In this document: in pieces, positions 32,484 to 40,093 of the stretch
How the letters are laid out: every line of letters begins with the position of its first letter
How positions within the stretch are numbered: the stretch's first letter is position 1
Assembly (NCBI GenBank): GCA_021154285.1
Contig: JAJKIV010000152.1
Coordinates: forward strand, 1 to 41,849
Direction of reading: 5' to 3'
DNA from: Gemmatimonas sp.
GTDB lineage: Bacteria > Gemmatimonadota > Gemmatimonadetes > Gemmatimonadales > Gemmatimonadaceae
Length of the DNA: 41,849 bases
Notes under the pieces: model-generated
Database searches by the model: none
Told to the model about the DNA's origin: nothing
The model's input: the letters and a program-made list of their open reading frames with translations, nothing else
Program-made: the position numbers and the translations under genes

Positions 32484-34424
32484 TCAACGCTCTGCGGCGC
32501 GCTCTCGCCAGAGCGTGATCTTGCCAGCGAGCGTGCGGAAGCTGACGGGCTTCGGTACGTAATCGAGCGCGCCGGCCCTGAGGGCGCGGATCTGGTCTCC
32601 TTCGCCAATGTGGCCGGTGATGAACACGACCGCGTACACGCCCGGTCGTTCGGCCCGCAGCCGTTCGTGCACGGAATGGCCGTCGAGGCCGGGGAGGTCC
32701 ACGTCCAGGAGCACCAGCGGGCGGCGTCCGTCGGTCTGGAACGAGATCAGGGCTTCCAATGCCGCCTCGCCGTTCGCATAGGCCCGGAAGGTGAGACCGG
32801 CGGAGCGCAGCACGTATTGCACCATGTCCGAGAGTGCCGGGTCGTCCTCGATCAGGATGATGTCTGGCGCGAGCCCGGCCTCCTGGCGGCGCCATCGCCT
32901 AACGAACACGGCGCGCTCCTGACGCGCGACCTCGATGGCCTCGTCGGCGGCGCGGCGCAGTGCGCCCACCTCCGCCGGGACCTCCGTGGTGTCCGCGATA
33001 CCGCATCGCCAGGCGGGAGCACCTTCCACGCGACCGACCACCAACGCCTCGAACAGCGACTCGGCAATCTCGCCGTCACACTCGATGACAGCCATGAGCG
33101 AAACGCCCTCATGATAGCCGACAACACTCGCCGAGCCGGCGACGGCGTTCGCGATGCGCTGCGTCTCCCTCAGCCACCCCATCGCCGCATCACCCGCGAG
33201 GTCGTCACCGTCGGGGCGCACGATCACCAGGGACAAGGGCTTGTCCGTCGCAGTGCCGACGAACTGCGCGACGTCAGACGTCGTCCGCGGCGGCAGCGCG
33301 AGGCCGGTGCCTGGGTGACGCCCTTCGCTCAGGCGCACGATCCGTTGCCGCTCGAGATGTCGGGCGATGCAGGCACGGAGCTCCGGAGCGGCGATCGGCT
33401 TCGCGATGAAGTCATCGACGCCGGCACGTCGCGCCTGCTCCTGCGTGCGCTCCTCGGTATCCGCGGAGATGAGGACGATCGGGAGGTCCCGGTAGGCCGG
33501 CAGCGTGCGGAGCTCTCGCGCCAGCTCGATGCCCGACACCGCGCCCATGCGGATGTCCATCACGAGGAGCGACGGCGCCGTGGCGGCAAGCTGCTGGTGC
33601 AGCTCGTTAGGCGTGTCGCACGTCATGATGCGCACCCCTTCGCTCTCGAGCAGGAACTGGACGATCGTGAGGATGGAGGGGTCGTCGTCCAGAACGAGAA
33701 TCGTCGCGCCGGTGGTGGAGCTTCCGAGCGACAAGCGGTCGGCAATGTCGAACAGGGCCCCGAGCTCGTCGGCCTCGTCGACAGTCGCGACGCCGGCAGC
33801 CGCGGCGTCGATCTGCGCGGCCGACGCCGCAGTGCCGAGGGCGATCACGCCGGCGGTCGATGACGCCATCAGCTCGCGCAGGTCCGCCAGCTGCTCTGCC
33901 GCGACCACCACGACGTGGGGCGCGAGCTCCCGGAGCGTCGTAGGCGTGAGATCGCTCGCCCGGGCGGACGAGAGCTGATACCCGCGCAGCGCCGCCTCCG
34001 ACCGCAGTCGCCGCGCATACGGCGGCGCGACGTCCACGAGCATCATCCGCCGCCGGGACACCGGTGCGTGCCCGAGCGCGGCTTCCGCCGACATCGCGAG
34101 CCGCAACGCGCTCACGAAATGGCCGATGATCGTCGCTCGCTGCGATCGCTCGAGCTCCGGGTCCTGTTCCCACGCGTCGGCGCGCTGCTCGAGCTTCCCC
34201 GCGAGACGACTCGCCTCGGCGAAACCGTAGCTCCCCGCGGTGCCGTGCACCCGGTGCAGCTCACGGCGAAGAGCCGCGACGGTTTCCGGCCCCGACGGGT
34301 CGGTAGCCAGCTGCCGAGCCAGATCCTCGAGCAACGCAATTGTGCCGGCGCTCGTCTCGCGAAAACGCTCGCGTAACGTCCGCAGCGCATCGCTGGCCCG
34401 CGCGACGGTTTGGGCGCTCGCCAT
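32484..34424 (-). CDS. Hpt and multi-receiver phosphorelay hub with degenerate GGDEF domain
   Basis: From the chosen ATG at 34424 the protein has 646 residues. An Hpt domain has H57 in LHRVHGTAG. A pseudo-receiver (about 110-230) lacks the acidic pocket. A canonical receiver (about 237-355) has LDDDPS, MDIRMG and IAKPI. A GGDEF-like domain (about 365-515) has lost the GGDEF motif and reads YHEGVS there, but keeps a LRRAADEAIEVARQ tail. The final receiver (about 525-640) has IEDDPA, LDVDLPG and VPKPV. No DNA-binding part is visible. A longer reading, up to 95 residues upstream, runs into the divergent gene at 34583. TTG at 34427 is another possible start. Confidence 0.85.
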   Translation of the reverse strand: MASAQTVARASDALRTLRERFRETSAGTIALLEDLARQLATDPSGPETVAALRRELHRVHGTAGSYGFAEASRLAGKLEQRADAWEQDPELERSQRATIIGHFVSALRLAMSAEAALGHAPVSRRRMMLVDVAPPYARRLRSEAALRGYQLSSARASDLTPTTLRELAPHVVVVAAEQLADLRELMASSTAGVIALGTAASAAQIDAAAAGVATVDEADELGALFDIADRLSLGSSTTGATILVLDDDPSILTIVQFLLESEGVRIMTCDTPNELHQQLAATAPSLLVMDIRMGAVSGIELARELRTLPAYRDLPIVLISADTEERTQEQARRAGVDDFIAKPIAAPELRACIARHLERQRIVRLSEGRHPGTGLALPPRTTSDVAQFVGTATDKPLSLVIVRPDGDDLAGDAAMGWLRETQRIANAVAGSASVVGYHEGVSLMAVIECDGEIAESLFEALVVGRVEGAPAWRCGIADTTEVPAEVGALRRAADEAIEVARQERAVFVRRWRRQEAGLAPDIILIEDDPALSDMVQYVLRSAGLTFRAYANGEAALEALISFQTDGRRPLVLLDVDLPGLDGHSVHERLRAERPGVYAVVFITGHIGEGDQIRALRAGALDYVPKPVSFRTLAGKITLWRERAAER

Positions 34425-34582
34425 CAATCGGTCATGGAAACGGGAGTCCCGAGCGCGCGCCTGTGGCGAACGCTCGGCGAGAGGCCGGGCCGAAGGCGCG
34501 GTGACGTCGTACGCGATAGAGACGTCCGAGAACTGATGCCGGTCACGCCGCCCTACGCCCCCAGTTCGATGCGGTCTGGACG

Positions 34583-34960
34583 ATGAAACTCCTCTGCGCC
34601 GATGACGAGCCGGATCTGAGAACGATCCTGGAGCTGGCGCTCTCGATCGATCCGGGACTCGACGTCGAGATCGTGTCGTCAGGCGCTGAATTACTGGCGC
34701 GTGCGTCACAAACTCGTTATGACGCCTTCGTCCTCGACGGGATGATGCCGGGTCTGGACGGATACGAGACCTGTCGGCGGCTGAAGGATGACCCGGCGAC
34801 GGCCGCGATTCCCGTGGTCTTCCTGACAGCGAAGACCCAGCAGGAGGAGATGCGCCGCGCGATAGCCCTCGGGGCCACGGCCTGTCTCACGAAACCGTTC
34901 GACCCGCTCACACTCGCGTCTGAGCTTCGCGCCGCTTTAGAAACGGAGACTGAGGAATAG
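34583..34960 (+). CDS. single-domain receiver (CheY-like response regulator)
   Basis: This 125-residue receiver has DDE at 7-9, acceptor D52 in FVLDGMMPG, T82 and K104. It carries no output domain. It is transcribed away from the multi-receiver gene and converges with the gas-vesicle-linked kinase gene. It uses two TTA leucine codons (34691-34693 and 34937-34939) outside the octamer motif, whereas many TTA codons in neighbouring genes fall inside it. It could be a phosphate shuttle or sink in the local relay. Confidence 0.9.
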   Translation: MKLLCADDEPDLRTILELALSIDPGLDVEIVSSGAELLARASQTRYDAFVLDGMMPGLDGYETCRRLKDDPATAAIPVVFLTAKTQQEEMRRAIALGATACLTKPFDPLTLASELRAALETETEE

Positions 34961-35002
34961 GGAATGGGGACTCCGCGACGCCCCGGCCGAGTCCCTAGTC
35001 CC
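34960..35002. terminator. imperfect inverted repeat between convergent genes
   Basis: GGGAATGGGGACTC (34960-34973) and GAGTCCCTAGTCCC (34989-35002) match at 12 of 14 positions around a 15-base loop. The stops of the receiver gene (34960) and of the opposing kinase gene (34995) lie in the arms. It probably terminates both. Its sequence resembles the GGGAAC-type repeats at 17581-17654 and 19904-20096. Confidence 0.6.
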
Positions 35003-37295
35003 CAGTCCCGAGTTTTAGCGTGTGCGGCTCGGCGAATCCTGGTTCGCCGGCGGGGGCGAAGCGCACCGGCAGCCACACGGTGAATGTCGTGCCTTCGCCG
35101 TATCTGCTCTCCACCTGCACGCTGCCACCGAGTCGCTCCAGCAGCTTCCGCGTGATGCTCAGGCCGAGGCCTGTGCCGCCGAACTCGCGCGTGCGGGATT
35201 GATCGATCTGCCGGAAGTCCTCCCAGATCGCGTCCAGATGCTCGCTCTTGATGCCGATGCCGCTGTCACTCACGGCGATTCGCACGAAATCGTCGCTCCG
35301 CGTCGCGTCGAGGCGCACCCATCCGACGTGGGTGAACTTCACGGCGTTCGAGAGCAGGTTGAGCAGGATCTGCTTGAGCTTCGTGCGGTCGGTGTACACG
35401 CGCATGCCGTCTTCTCCCACGCGGTACGTCACATCGAGGCCCTTCTTTCGCACCATCGGCTCCAGCTGCTGCGCGACCTCGATGACGACTTCGCGGAGCG
35501 CAATGTCCTCGAGGTGCAGCGGCATCTTCCCGGCTTCGATCTTGGCGAGGTCGAGGATGTCGTCGATGAGCGCCTGCAGGTGTTGCCCGGCCGCACGAAC
35601 GCGCTCGAGGCTGTCGGTCTGCTGCGCCGTTATCTCGCCAAAAAGACGGTCGAGGAGCAGCGACGTGTGCCCGAGCACCGCATTCAGCGGCGTGCGCAGC
35701 TCGTGCGACATGCTGGCGAGAAACTCCGACTTGAGCCGGTTGGCGCGCGCGAGCTCCTGCGATTGCCACTGCAGCTTGAGGTTCTGCGCCTCGAGGTCGC
35801 CGGTCGCGGCGCGGATGCGCTCTTCCAGCTGCGCCGAGAACTTCTTGAGCTCCTCGTACAGGCGCTCGTTCTCGACCTGCTTCGTGAGGTCGTGGACGAC
35901 CGACACGATGACGCTCGGCTCGCCGTGCTCGTTGATGATCTTGCCCGACACGACCTCGACGGGGAGCTCCCGCCCGCTCTGCGGGTCGGCGAGCGCCATC
36001 CGCGCCCGGCGCGAGATGGCGGTGCCTAACGTGAATTCCGAAATGAACGACGTGAACTTCGTGTCGTTGCCGCGGATGGCCTGAATGGCGCCGTAGTTCC
36101 GCCGGCCGCCCTCACGAACCTGAAACAGCCGCTCGGCCTCGTCGTTCATCATGATGATGTTCGACTGGTCGTCGGTGACGAGGATCGGGTCGGCGACGTT
36201 TTCCAGGATGAGGTTCAGGCGATCGCGCTCGCGCGTCGCCTCGAACTCTGCCAGGCGGACGCGCTGCATCTGACGCTCGAGCTCATGGCCCGCGCGGCGC
36301 AGGTCCGTGACGTCTCGCAGCACCGAGAGCACAGCACCTGCCCCTTGGGCCTCGCCACTCAGCGGATGGGCCAGCACTTCGAACAGCAGGTCGGTTCCCT
36401 CGCCCGGGTCCACGAGGTTGAGCTCGCGCGGCCCGCTCTGGAGCCCGCCGGTCATTACGGCGCGCGCGAGGTAGGAGGTGAACAGCAGGTTGTTCACCTC
36501 GACGGCGCGGCGGCGCCCCTCCGAGTCCGAGTCCCGCGTGTTGAGCAGACGTTCCGCGCGCGCGTTCTGCACGATGATGTCGTTCGCCGCGTTCGTGATG
36601 ACGATCGGGTCGGGCAGCGAGTCGATAATGCTCGTTAGGCGATCACGCTCCTTCGCCGTCCGGTCGGCCGCCTGGCGCACGGCCGAGGCCATCCCCATGC
36701 GCGACAGGATCGGCCCGGCGAACATCGTCACGCGAGCGAGCGCCGAGACGGCCTCGACACCCGGGTCGCCCTCGAGCACGACGACGCCGGCCGGGGCGTG
36801 CCCGAACCACTCCTGCTGCCTAACGGGCCGGTCCGTGGGCCGAAGTCCCGCCGGCGCGAGGAGGTCGGCGGCGCGGGACACCGGAATGGCCGGCGGTCCC
36901 GCCCGGTCATCTCCACGCGGCAGCGGGAGCGCGATCCACTCGCGGAACGGGACGCGCGCGTCTCCGATCGCGCCGCGTTCGCAGCGCACCGGATGCAGCG
37001 ACAGTGCGGCCACGACGACAGGGTGTGACAGGTCGTTGACCGACAGCGCGGCCGGGACATCATCGCGCTCGAGGCCAACCATCGCCACGACGCCCAGCGT
37101 CTCCAGCGCTGGATCGAGGAGACAGACGAACCCGCGGCTGGACCCGGTCAGCTCGCCGAGCCGCGACAGCAGAAACGCTGCCGAGGAAGCCAAGTCCGGC
37201 GCCTCGGCGAGCGTGGCGAGCAGCTCGTCGAGATCAGTAGCAGTGCCGGACGACGGACGTCCGTCGTCGGTCAGGTCATGCTCCGCCCTGCTCAA
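34995..37295 (-). CDS. cytoplasmic sensor histidine kinase (GAF-like, PAS, PAS, HisKA, HATPase)
   Basis: The protein has about 766 residues. An N-terminal GAF-like region ([18 protein letters not shown]) is followed by two PAS domains ([17 protein letters not shown] and [17 protein letters not shown]) and a coiled coil. HisKA has [11 protein letters not shown] near residue 530. The ATPase has N box [10 protein letters not shown]1 DSGIGI and G2 GGTGLGLSI. There is no membrane helix, so it should sense something inside the cell. The start is uncertain: TTG at 37295 overlaps the gvpA end by 20 bases, and CTG at 37271 follows an AGGGCGGAG tract. It lies at the downstream end of the gas vesicle operon. 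Confidence 0.88.
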   Translation of the reverse strand: MSRAEHDLTDDGRPSSGTATDLDELLATLAEAPDLASSAAFLLSRLGELTGSSRGFVCLLDPALETLGVVAMVGLERDDVPAALSVNDLSHPVVVAALSLHPVRCERGAIGDARVPFREWIALPLPRGDDRAGPPAIPVSRAADLLAPAGLRPTDRPVRQQEWFGHAPAGVVVLEGDPGVEAVSALARVTMFAGPILSRMGMASAVRQAADRTAKERDRLTSIIDSLPDPIVITNAANDIIVQNARAERLLNTRDSDSEGRRRAVEVNNLLFTSYLARAVMTGGLQSGPRELNLVDPGEGTDLLFEVLAHPLSGEAQGAGAVLSVLRDVTDLRRAGHELERQMQRVRLAEFEATRERDRLNLILENVADPILVTDDQSNIIMMNDEAERLFQVREGGRRNYGAIQAIRGNDTKFTSFISEFTLGTAISRRARMALADPQSGRELPVEVVSGKIINEHGEPSVIVSVVHDLTKQVENERLYEELKKFSAQLEERIRAATGDLEAQNLKLQWQSQELARANRLKSEFLASMSHELRTPLNAVLGHTSLLLDRLFGEITAQQTDSLERVRAAGQHLQALIDDILDLAKIEAGKMPLHLEDIALREVVIEVAQQLEPMVRKKGLDVTYRVGEDGMRVYTDRTKLKQILLNLLSNAVKFTHVGWVRLDATRSDDFVRIAVSDSGIGIKSEHLDAIWEDFRQIDQSRTREFGGTGLGLSITRKLLERLGGSVQVESRYGEGTTFTVWLPVRFAPAGEPGFAEPHTLKLGTGD

Positions 37296-37587
37296 GCCGA
37301 CGACGTAGCTCCACGTTCTCCCGCATGACGCGCTCGAGTTCCGACTCCGTATCGGCGACCAGCTCACGCGGGCGTGAGACCGGCGCGGTGATGCCCACCG
37401 CCTCGGAGTATTTTAGGTATGTATCGATCGACGCCACGACAATGCGCGCTTCGACCGTCACAAGGTCGATCCCAACGAGCGAGACCCGCACCCACGCATC
37501 GATCACGATGCCCTTGTCGAGCACGCGATCGAGCACGTCGATGAGAGAACTCCCACTGGGGGAGCGTTCTACGGCCATTTCAGCCAA
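37276..37587 (-). CDS. gvpA: gas vesicle major structural protein GvpA
   Basis: The protein builds the gas vesicle shell. The core [20 protein letters not shown] and [19 protein letters not shown], then [12 protein letters not shown], matches GvpA closely, including the amphiphilic strands. It has 103 residues against about 70 in cyanobacteria. The extra C-terminal part ([20 protein letters not shown]) looks like a coiled coil, somewhat as in the longer GvpB of actinobacteria. It follows the GvpJ-like gene by 18 bases and overlaps the kinase gene. Confidence 0.93.
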   Translation of the reverse strand: MAEMAVERSPSGSSLIDVLDRVLDKGIVIDAWVRVSLVGIDLVTVEARIVVASIDTYLKYSEAVGITAPVSRPRELVADTESELERVMRENVELRRRLEQGGA

Positions 37588-37605
37588 CTCCGCAGGTAAG
37601 AGGTC

Positions 37606-37932
37606 TTACTTCTTGCGACGCGTAGTACGCTCCGACTCTGACGTGAGTCGCTCGAGCCCGCGTTCAATGCGTTCCAGGCGTCGCTCTATGTCACTCGCAA
37701 GAAGCGGGCTCGACGGGACCGCGGTCAGCCGCGGGTCGTGTCGCCACCAGTTCAATCCGATCTGCTCGGCCTTGTCGATCGAACACACGAGCAGCCGCAC
37801 CTGAATCGTGAGCAGCTCGACATTGGCGAGATTGATCTTGATGTCGCCAGCAATCACCAGCCCTTTGTCCAACACGCGGTCGAGAATCTCGACCAGACCG
37901 TGACCGCGTGATGGGGTAACGAGATCCGCCAA
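37606..37932 (-). CDS. gvpJ: gas vesicle protein GvpJ-like (GvpA family)
   Basis: This 108-residue paralogue of GvpA has [38 protein letters not shown] and the GLNWWRHDP segment that is typical of GvpJ. A Ser/Arg/Glu-rich tail ends in TTRRKK. GvpJ is a minor component thought to act at the conical tips or in nucleation. The tail is longer than I would expect and may bind a partner. GvpM is an alternative name, as the two are hard to separate by sequence alone. Confidence 0.8.
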   Translation of the reverse strand: MADLVTPSRGHGLVEILDRVLDKGLVIAGDIKINLANVELLTIQVRLLVCSIDKAEQIGLNWWRHDPRLTAVPSSPLLASDIERRLERIERGLERLTSESERTTRRKK

Positions 37933-38017
37933 GCTGGAACACTCCGACGGCGAGCTGCGCGGCCGTTGTTAGCGTAAGCGATTGATGTGAGGGCAAGCGA
38001 GCGGGCGGAGACGTCTG

Positions 38018-38371
38018 CTACCGCAAGCCCCCTAACGGGCCCAAGTCGATCTGTAGATCCTCGTCCGTGAGCCCGAAGGCTCCCTTCATCTGCTGCATAC
38101 GCTCGTCGAGCTTCAGGAGCGCGAGGCCCAGTCGCTCGACTTCCTCCGCACTGAGTCCGCCACCGTCCATGCGCCGGACTGCTTGATGCTCCAAGACCTT
38201 ACGCACCACCTCGATCAGGGTCAAGACAAGCCGCGCGAGTCCCTGCTCGACGCGTTCCGGATCCGCATTGATACGATCCGGTAACGCGCGAGCGATCTCC
38301 GACAACTGCGTCGCGAGCTCCTCTCGCATCGAATCGTCCGCATCGAAACTCGTCACGCGATCCTCAGGCAT
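38018..38371 (-). CDS. gvpK: gas vesicle protein GvpK
   Basis: This 117-residue protein has the GvpK core RINADPERVEQGLARLVLT, then LIEVVRKVLEHQAVRRMDGG and LSAEEVERLGLALLKLDERM. GvpK is needed for vesicle assembly in most clusters, with an unclear exact role. I chose the ATG at 38371, which overlaps the stop of the preceding GvpF/L gene by 8 bases. The upstream extension is not conserved. It is followed by an 85-base gap, the largest within this operon. Confidence 0.9.
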   Translation of the reverse strand: MPEDRVTSFDADDSMREELATQLSEIARALPDRINADPERVEQGLARLVLTLIEVVRKVLEHQAVRRMDGGGLSAEEVERLGLALLKLDERMQQMKGAFGLTDEDLQIDLGPLGGLR

Positions 38372-39092
38372 CGCCAGCGAACGAATATGGCGCGAAGGGA
38401 CCGAGCACCGAAAGCGGGATTCCTTGGCTTCGCAAGATTTCCGCAATCGCCGACCGAAACGCGTCGACCTCGGCGCGTCGGATCAGAACCGGAAAGAACG
38501 ATATCCCGCGCGCGGACTCGCAAGGCTGTTGGCCGACGATCAGCGACTTCGCCGCCGAACTCACTGCGTCGCGAACCTCCTCGCACCCGACCGCGCGAGC
38601 GAGATCCTCGCGGCCGCGACGCGAGAGCCGCTTGAGAAAGGCGGTTCCCGGACCATCCGCCTCGCGAGACGCGTCGCTTCCCGCCGACGCCGCGTCCGGC
38701 GCGCGCGCGCCAGCAATCGGCTCTTCGTGGCTCGCCCGAAGAGAGTCGCGCGGCATAACGACGCGCAGCTCGACGCAGCCCGCGATCCGGGCGAGACGCG
38801 GCCGCAACACCGCCGCACGTGCTGCGAGCTCCACGACCACCGCCGCGTCGTCAGGGAAGGTCTGCCCAAAGCGAATCGGGAGGGGCGTCTCACCTCCGGC
38901 CAGCGCGGCCGCACACACCGCGTCGTGTGCCCTCACACGATCCACCGTGGGCTTGATCCCGTCGGCCACATCGCTCACCCAGGCGATGAGCCCCGCCGCA
39001 TGAACCGCGTGTACCATCGCGTCGTCCACCCCGGTCAACCCATCGGGTGGGCCTGCGCGATCAGTCCGCAGGCAGTACAGGTACGTCCGCAT
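38364..39092 (-). CDS. gas vesicle protein GvpF/GvpL family, copy 2
   Basis: This 242-residue protein has the family N-terminus MRTYLYCLRTD, then VRAHDAVCAAALAGGETPLPIRFG, and the C-terminal PLSVLGPFAPYSFA. GvpF/L proteins bind GvpA and are found at the growing vesicle. The middle has an Ala/Ser/Asp-rich loop. It overlaps the small GvpA-family gene upstream by 32 bases. F and L cannot be told apart reliably, so I give no symbol. Confidence 0.88.
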   Translation of the reverse strand: MRTYLYCLRTDRAGPPDGLTGVDDAMVHAVHAAGLIAWVSDVADGIKPTVDRVRAHDAVCAAALAGGETPLPIRFGQTFPDDAAVVVELAARAAVLRPRLARIAGCVELRVVMPRDSLRASHEEPIAGARAPDAASAGSDASREADGPGTAFLKRLSRRGREDLARAVGCEEVRDAVSSAAKSLIVGQQPCESARGISFFPVLIRRAEVDAFRSAIAEILRSQGIPLSVLGPFAPYSFAGDA

Positions 39093-39300
39093 TCACGTCG
39101 GTCTGTAGCTCGCGGCGACGGCGTTCGGCGCTCCGCACGGTCTCGATGGCGGTGAGCACCACGGTGAGGTCAAGCTGGATCAGATCGATGTCACCCACCG
39201 AGATGGTGACACTCCCAGCGATCACAGCGCCCTTGTCGAGCACGCGATTGATGAGATCCGACAGCTCGAGCGGCGCGTTGTCGACCACCTCACCGGACAT
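39061..39300 (-). CDS. small GvpA-family protein (GvpS or GvpM like)
   Basis: This 79-residue protein has the Gvp core LSDLINRVLDKGAVIAGSV and ISVGDIDLIQLDLTVVLTAIE, followed by a short charged tail. The divergence from GvpA in the strand region fits GvpS or GvpM rather than the main shell protein. It overlaps the stop of the GvpL gene upstream by 11 bases and the next GvpF/L gene by 32 bases, so it is tightly coupled. With GvpA and the GvpJ-like protein it is one of three GvpA-family proteins in the operon. Confidence 0.8.
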   Translation of the reverse strand: MSGEVVDNAPLELSDLINRVLDKGAVIAGSVTISVGDIDLIQLDLTVVLTAIETVRSAERRRRELQTDVNADVPVLPAD

Positions 39301-40093
39301 TCATCGTCTCCCGAGTGAAGTGATACGGCGGCCAGGGGCCGGTGAACTCGACGCGGAAGCCGCGGCGCTCATGAGCGCGAACGAGCTCGGTCACCGCCGC
39401 TCGAAATTCATCGATGTGATCGTGCGCGACGAAAAACGACGCGTTGAGCACGGCGGCGCCAGTTTGCTCCGCTGACGCCTTCGGCAGCGCGTCCTGAGTT
39501 GACGCGATCGATCTCGCCGCGAGCTCGTTGTACGCGACTGTCGCGATCTCCGCCGCCACGGTTCGCAGCTCATCCTTCCGCGCCTGGTCCAGCTTTCGAC
39601 CGAGCAAGTATCCCTGGCCAGGAGATGTTGCGCCGGCCACCTCGGCTTCCAGCGCAGCGACTCGCTTGCTGAGCGACCCCAGGGAGCGTCGCAGCTCATC
39701 GTCCAGACGGAAGATGCGGACGCCGTATTCGCGACCGCGAGAAACGTACCTCAGCAGCGCGACCAGCTCATCGCGCCTGGCTGTCAGCATCGCGCGAACG
39801 GCCTGTTCCGACCGGAACAGCGAGAGAATCGGGAGCGGGACAACCGCACCGACGTCTCCTGCCCACGTCAGCACCGCATCGTGCGCCCTCGCTCGCGGCG
39901 CGATCCACGCCACGTCCGCGATACGCTCGTCAAGTCCCTCGCCGTACACCGCGACATCGACACGAGAGGCGAGCGCCGCGACGTCGCCGCTCACCACGAG
40001 CGTCACCGCGTGCCCATCGATGCCGGCTGGCGCAGCCTCGATCGCAGTCGTCGGCGGTACGACTGCGTACACGTAGTAGAGATCGTCAGCCAT
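39290..40093 (-). CDS. gas vesicle protein GvpF/GvpL family, copy 1
   Basis: This 267-residue protein has the family start LYYVYAVVPP, then ARAHDAVLTWAGDVGAVVPLPI, and the C-terminal GFRVEFTGPWPPYHF, which is the hallmark of GvpL/F. It resembles copy 2 but is clearly diverged. The ATG overlaps the stop of the ArsA-like gene by 8 bases, so synthesis of the two is probably coupled. Two different GvpF/L genes are common in gas vesicle clusters. Confidence 0.9.
   Translation of the reverse strand: MADDLYYVYAVVPPTTAIEAAPAGIDGHAVTLVVSGDVAALASRVDVAVYGEGLDERIADVAWIAPRARAHDAVLTWAGDVGAVVPLPILSLFRSEQAVRAMLTARRDELVALLRYVSRGREYGVRIFRLDDELRRSLGSLSKRVAALEAEVAGATSPGQGYLLGRKLDQARKDELRTVAAEIATVAYNELAARSIASTQDALPKASAEQTGAAVLNASFFVAHDHIDEFRAAVTELVRAHERRGFRVEFTGPWPPYHFTRETMNVR

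Noticed and set aside
35022-36029. A 335-codon plus-strand frame opposite the PAS kinase
   Set aside because: It is antisense to conserved HisKA and ATPase motifs and has no recognisable domain.
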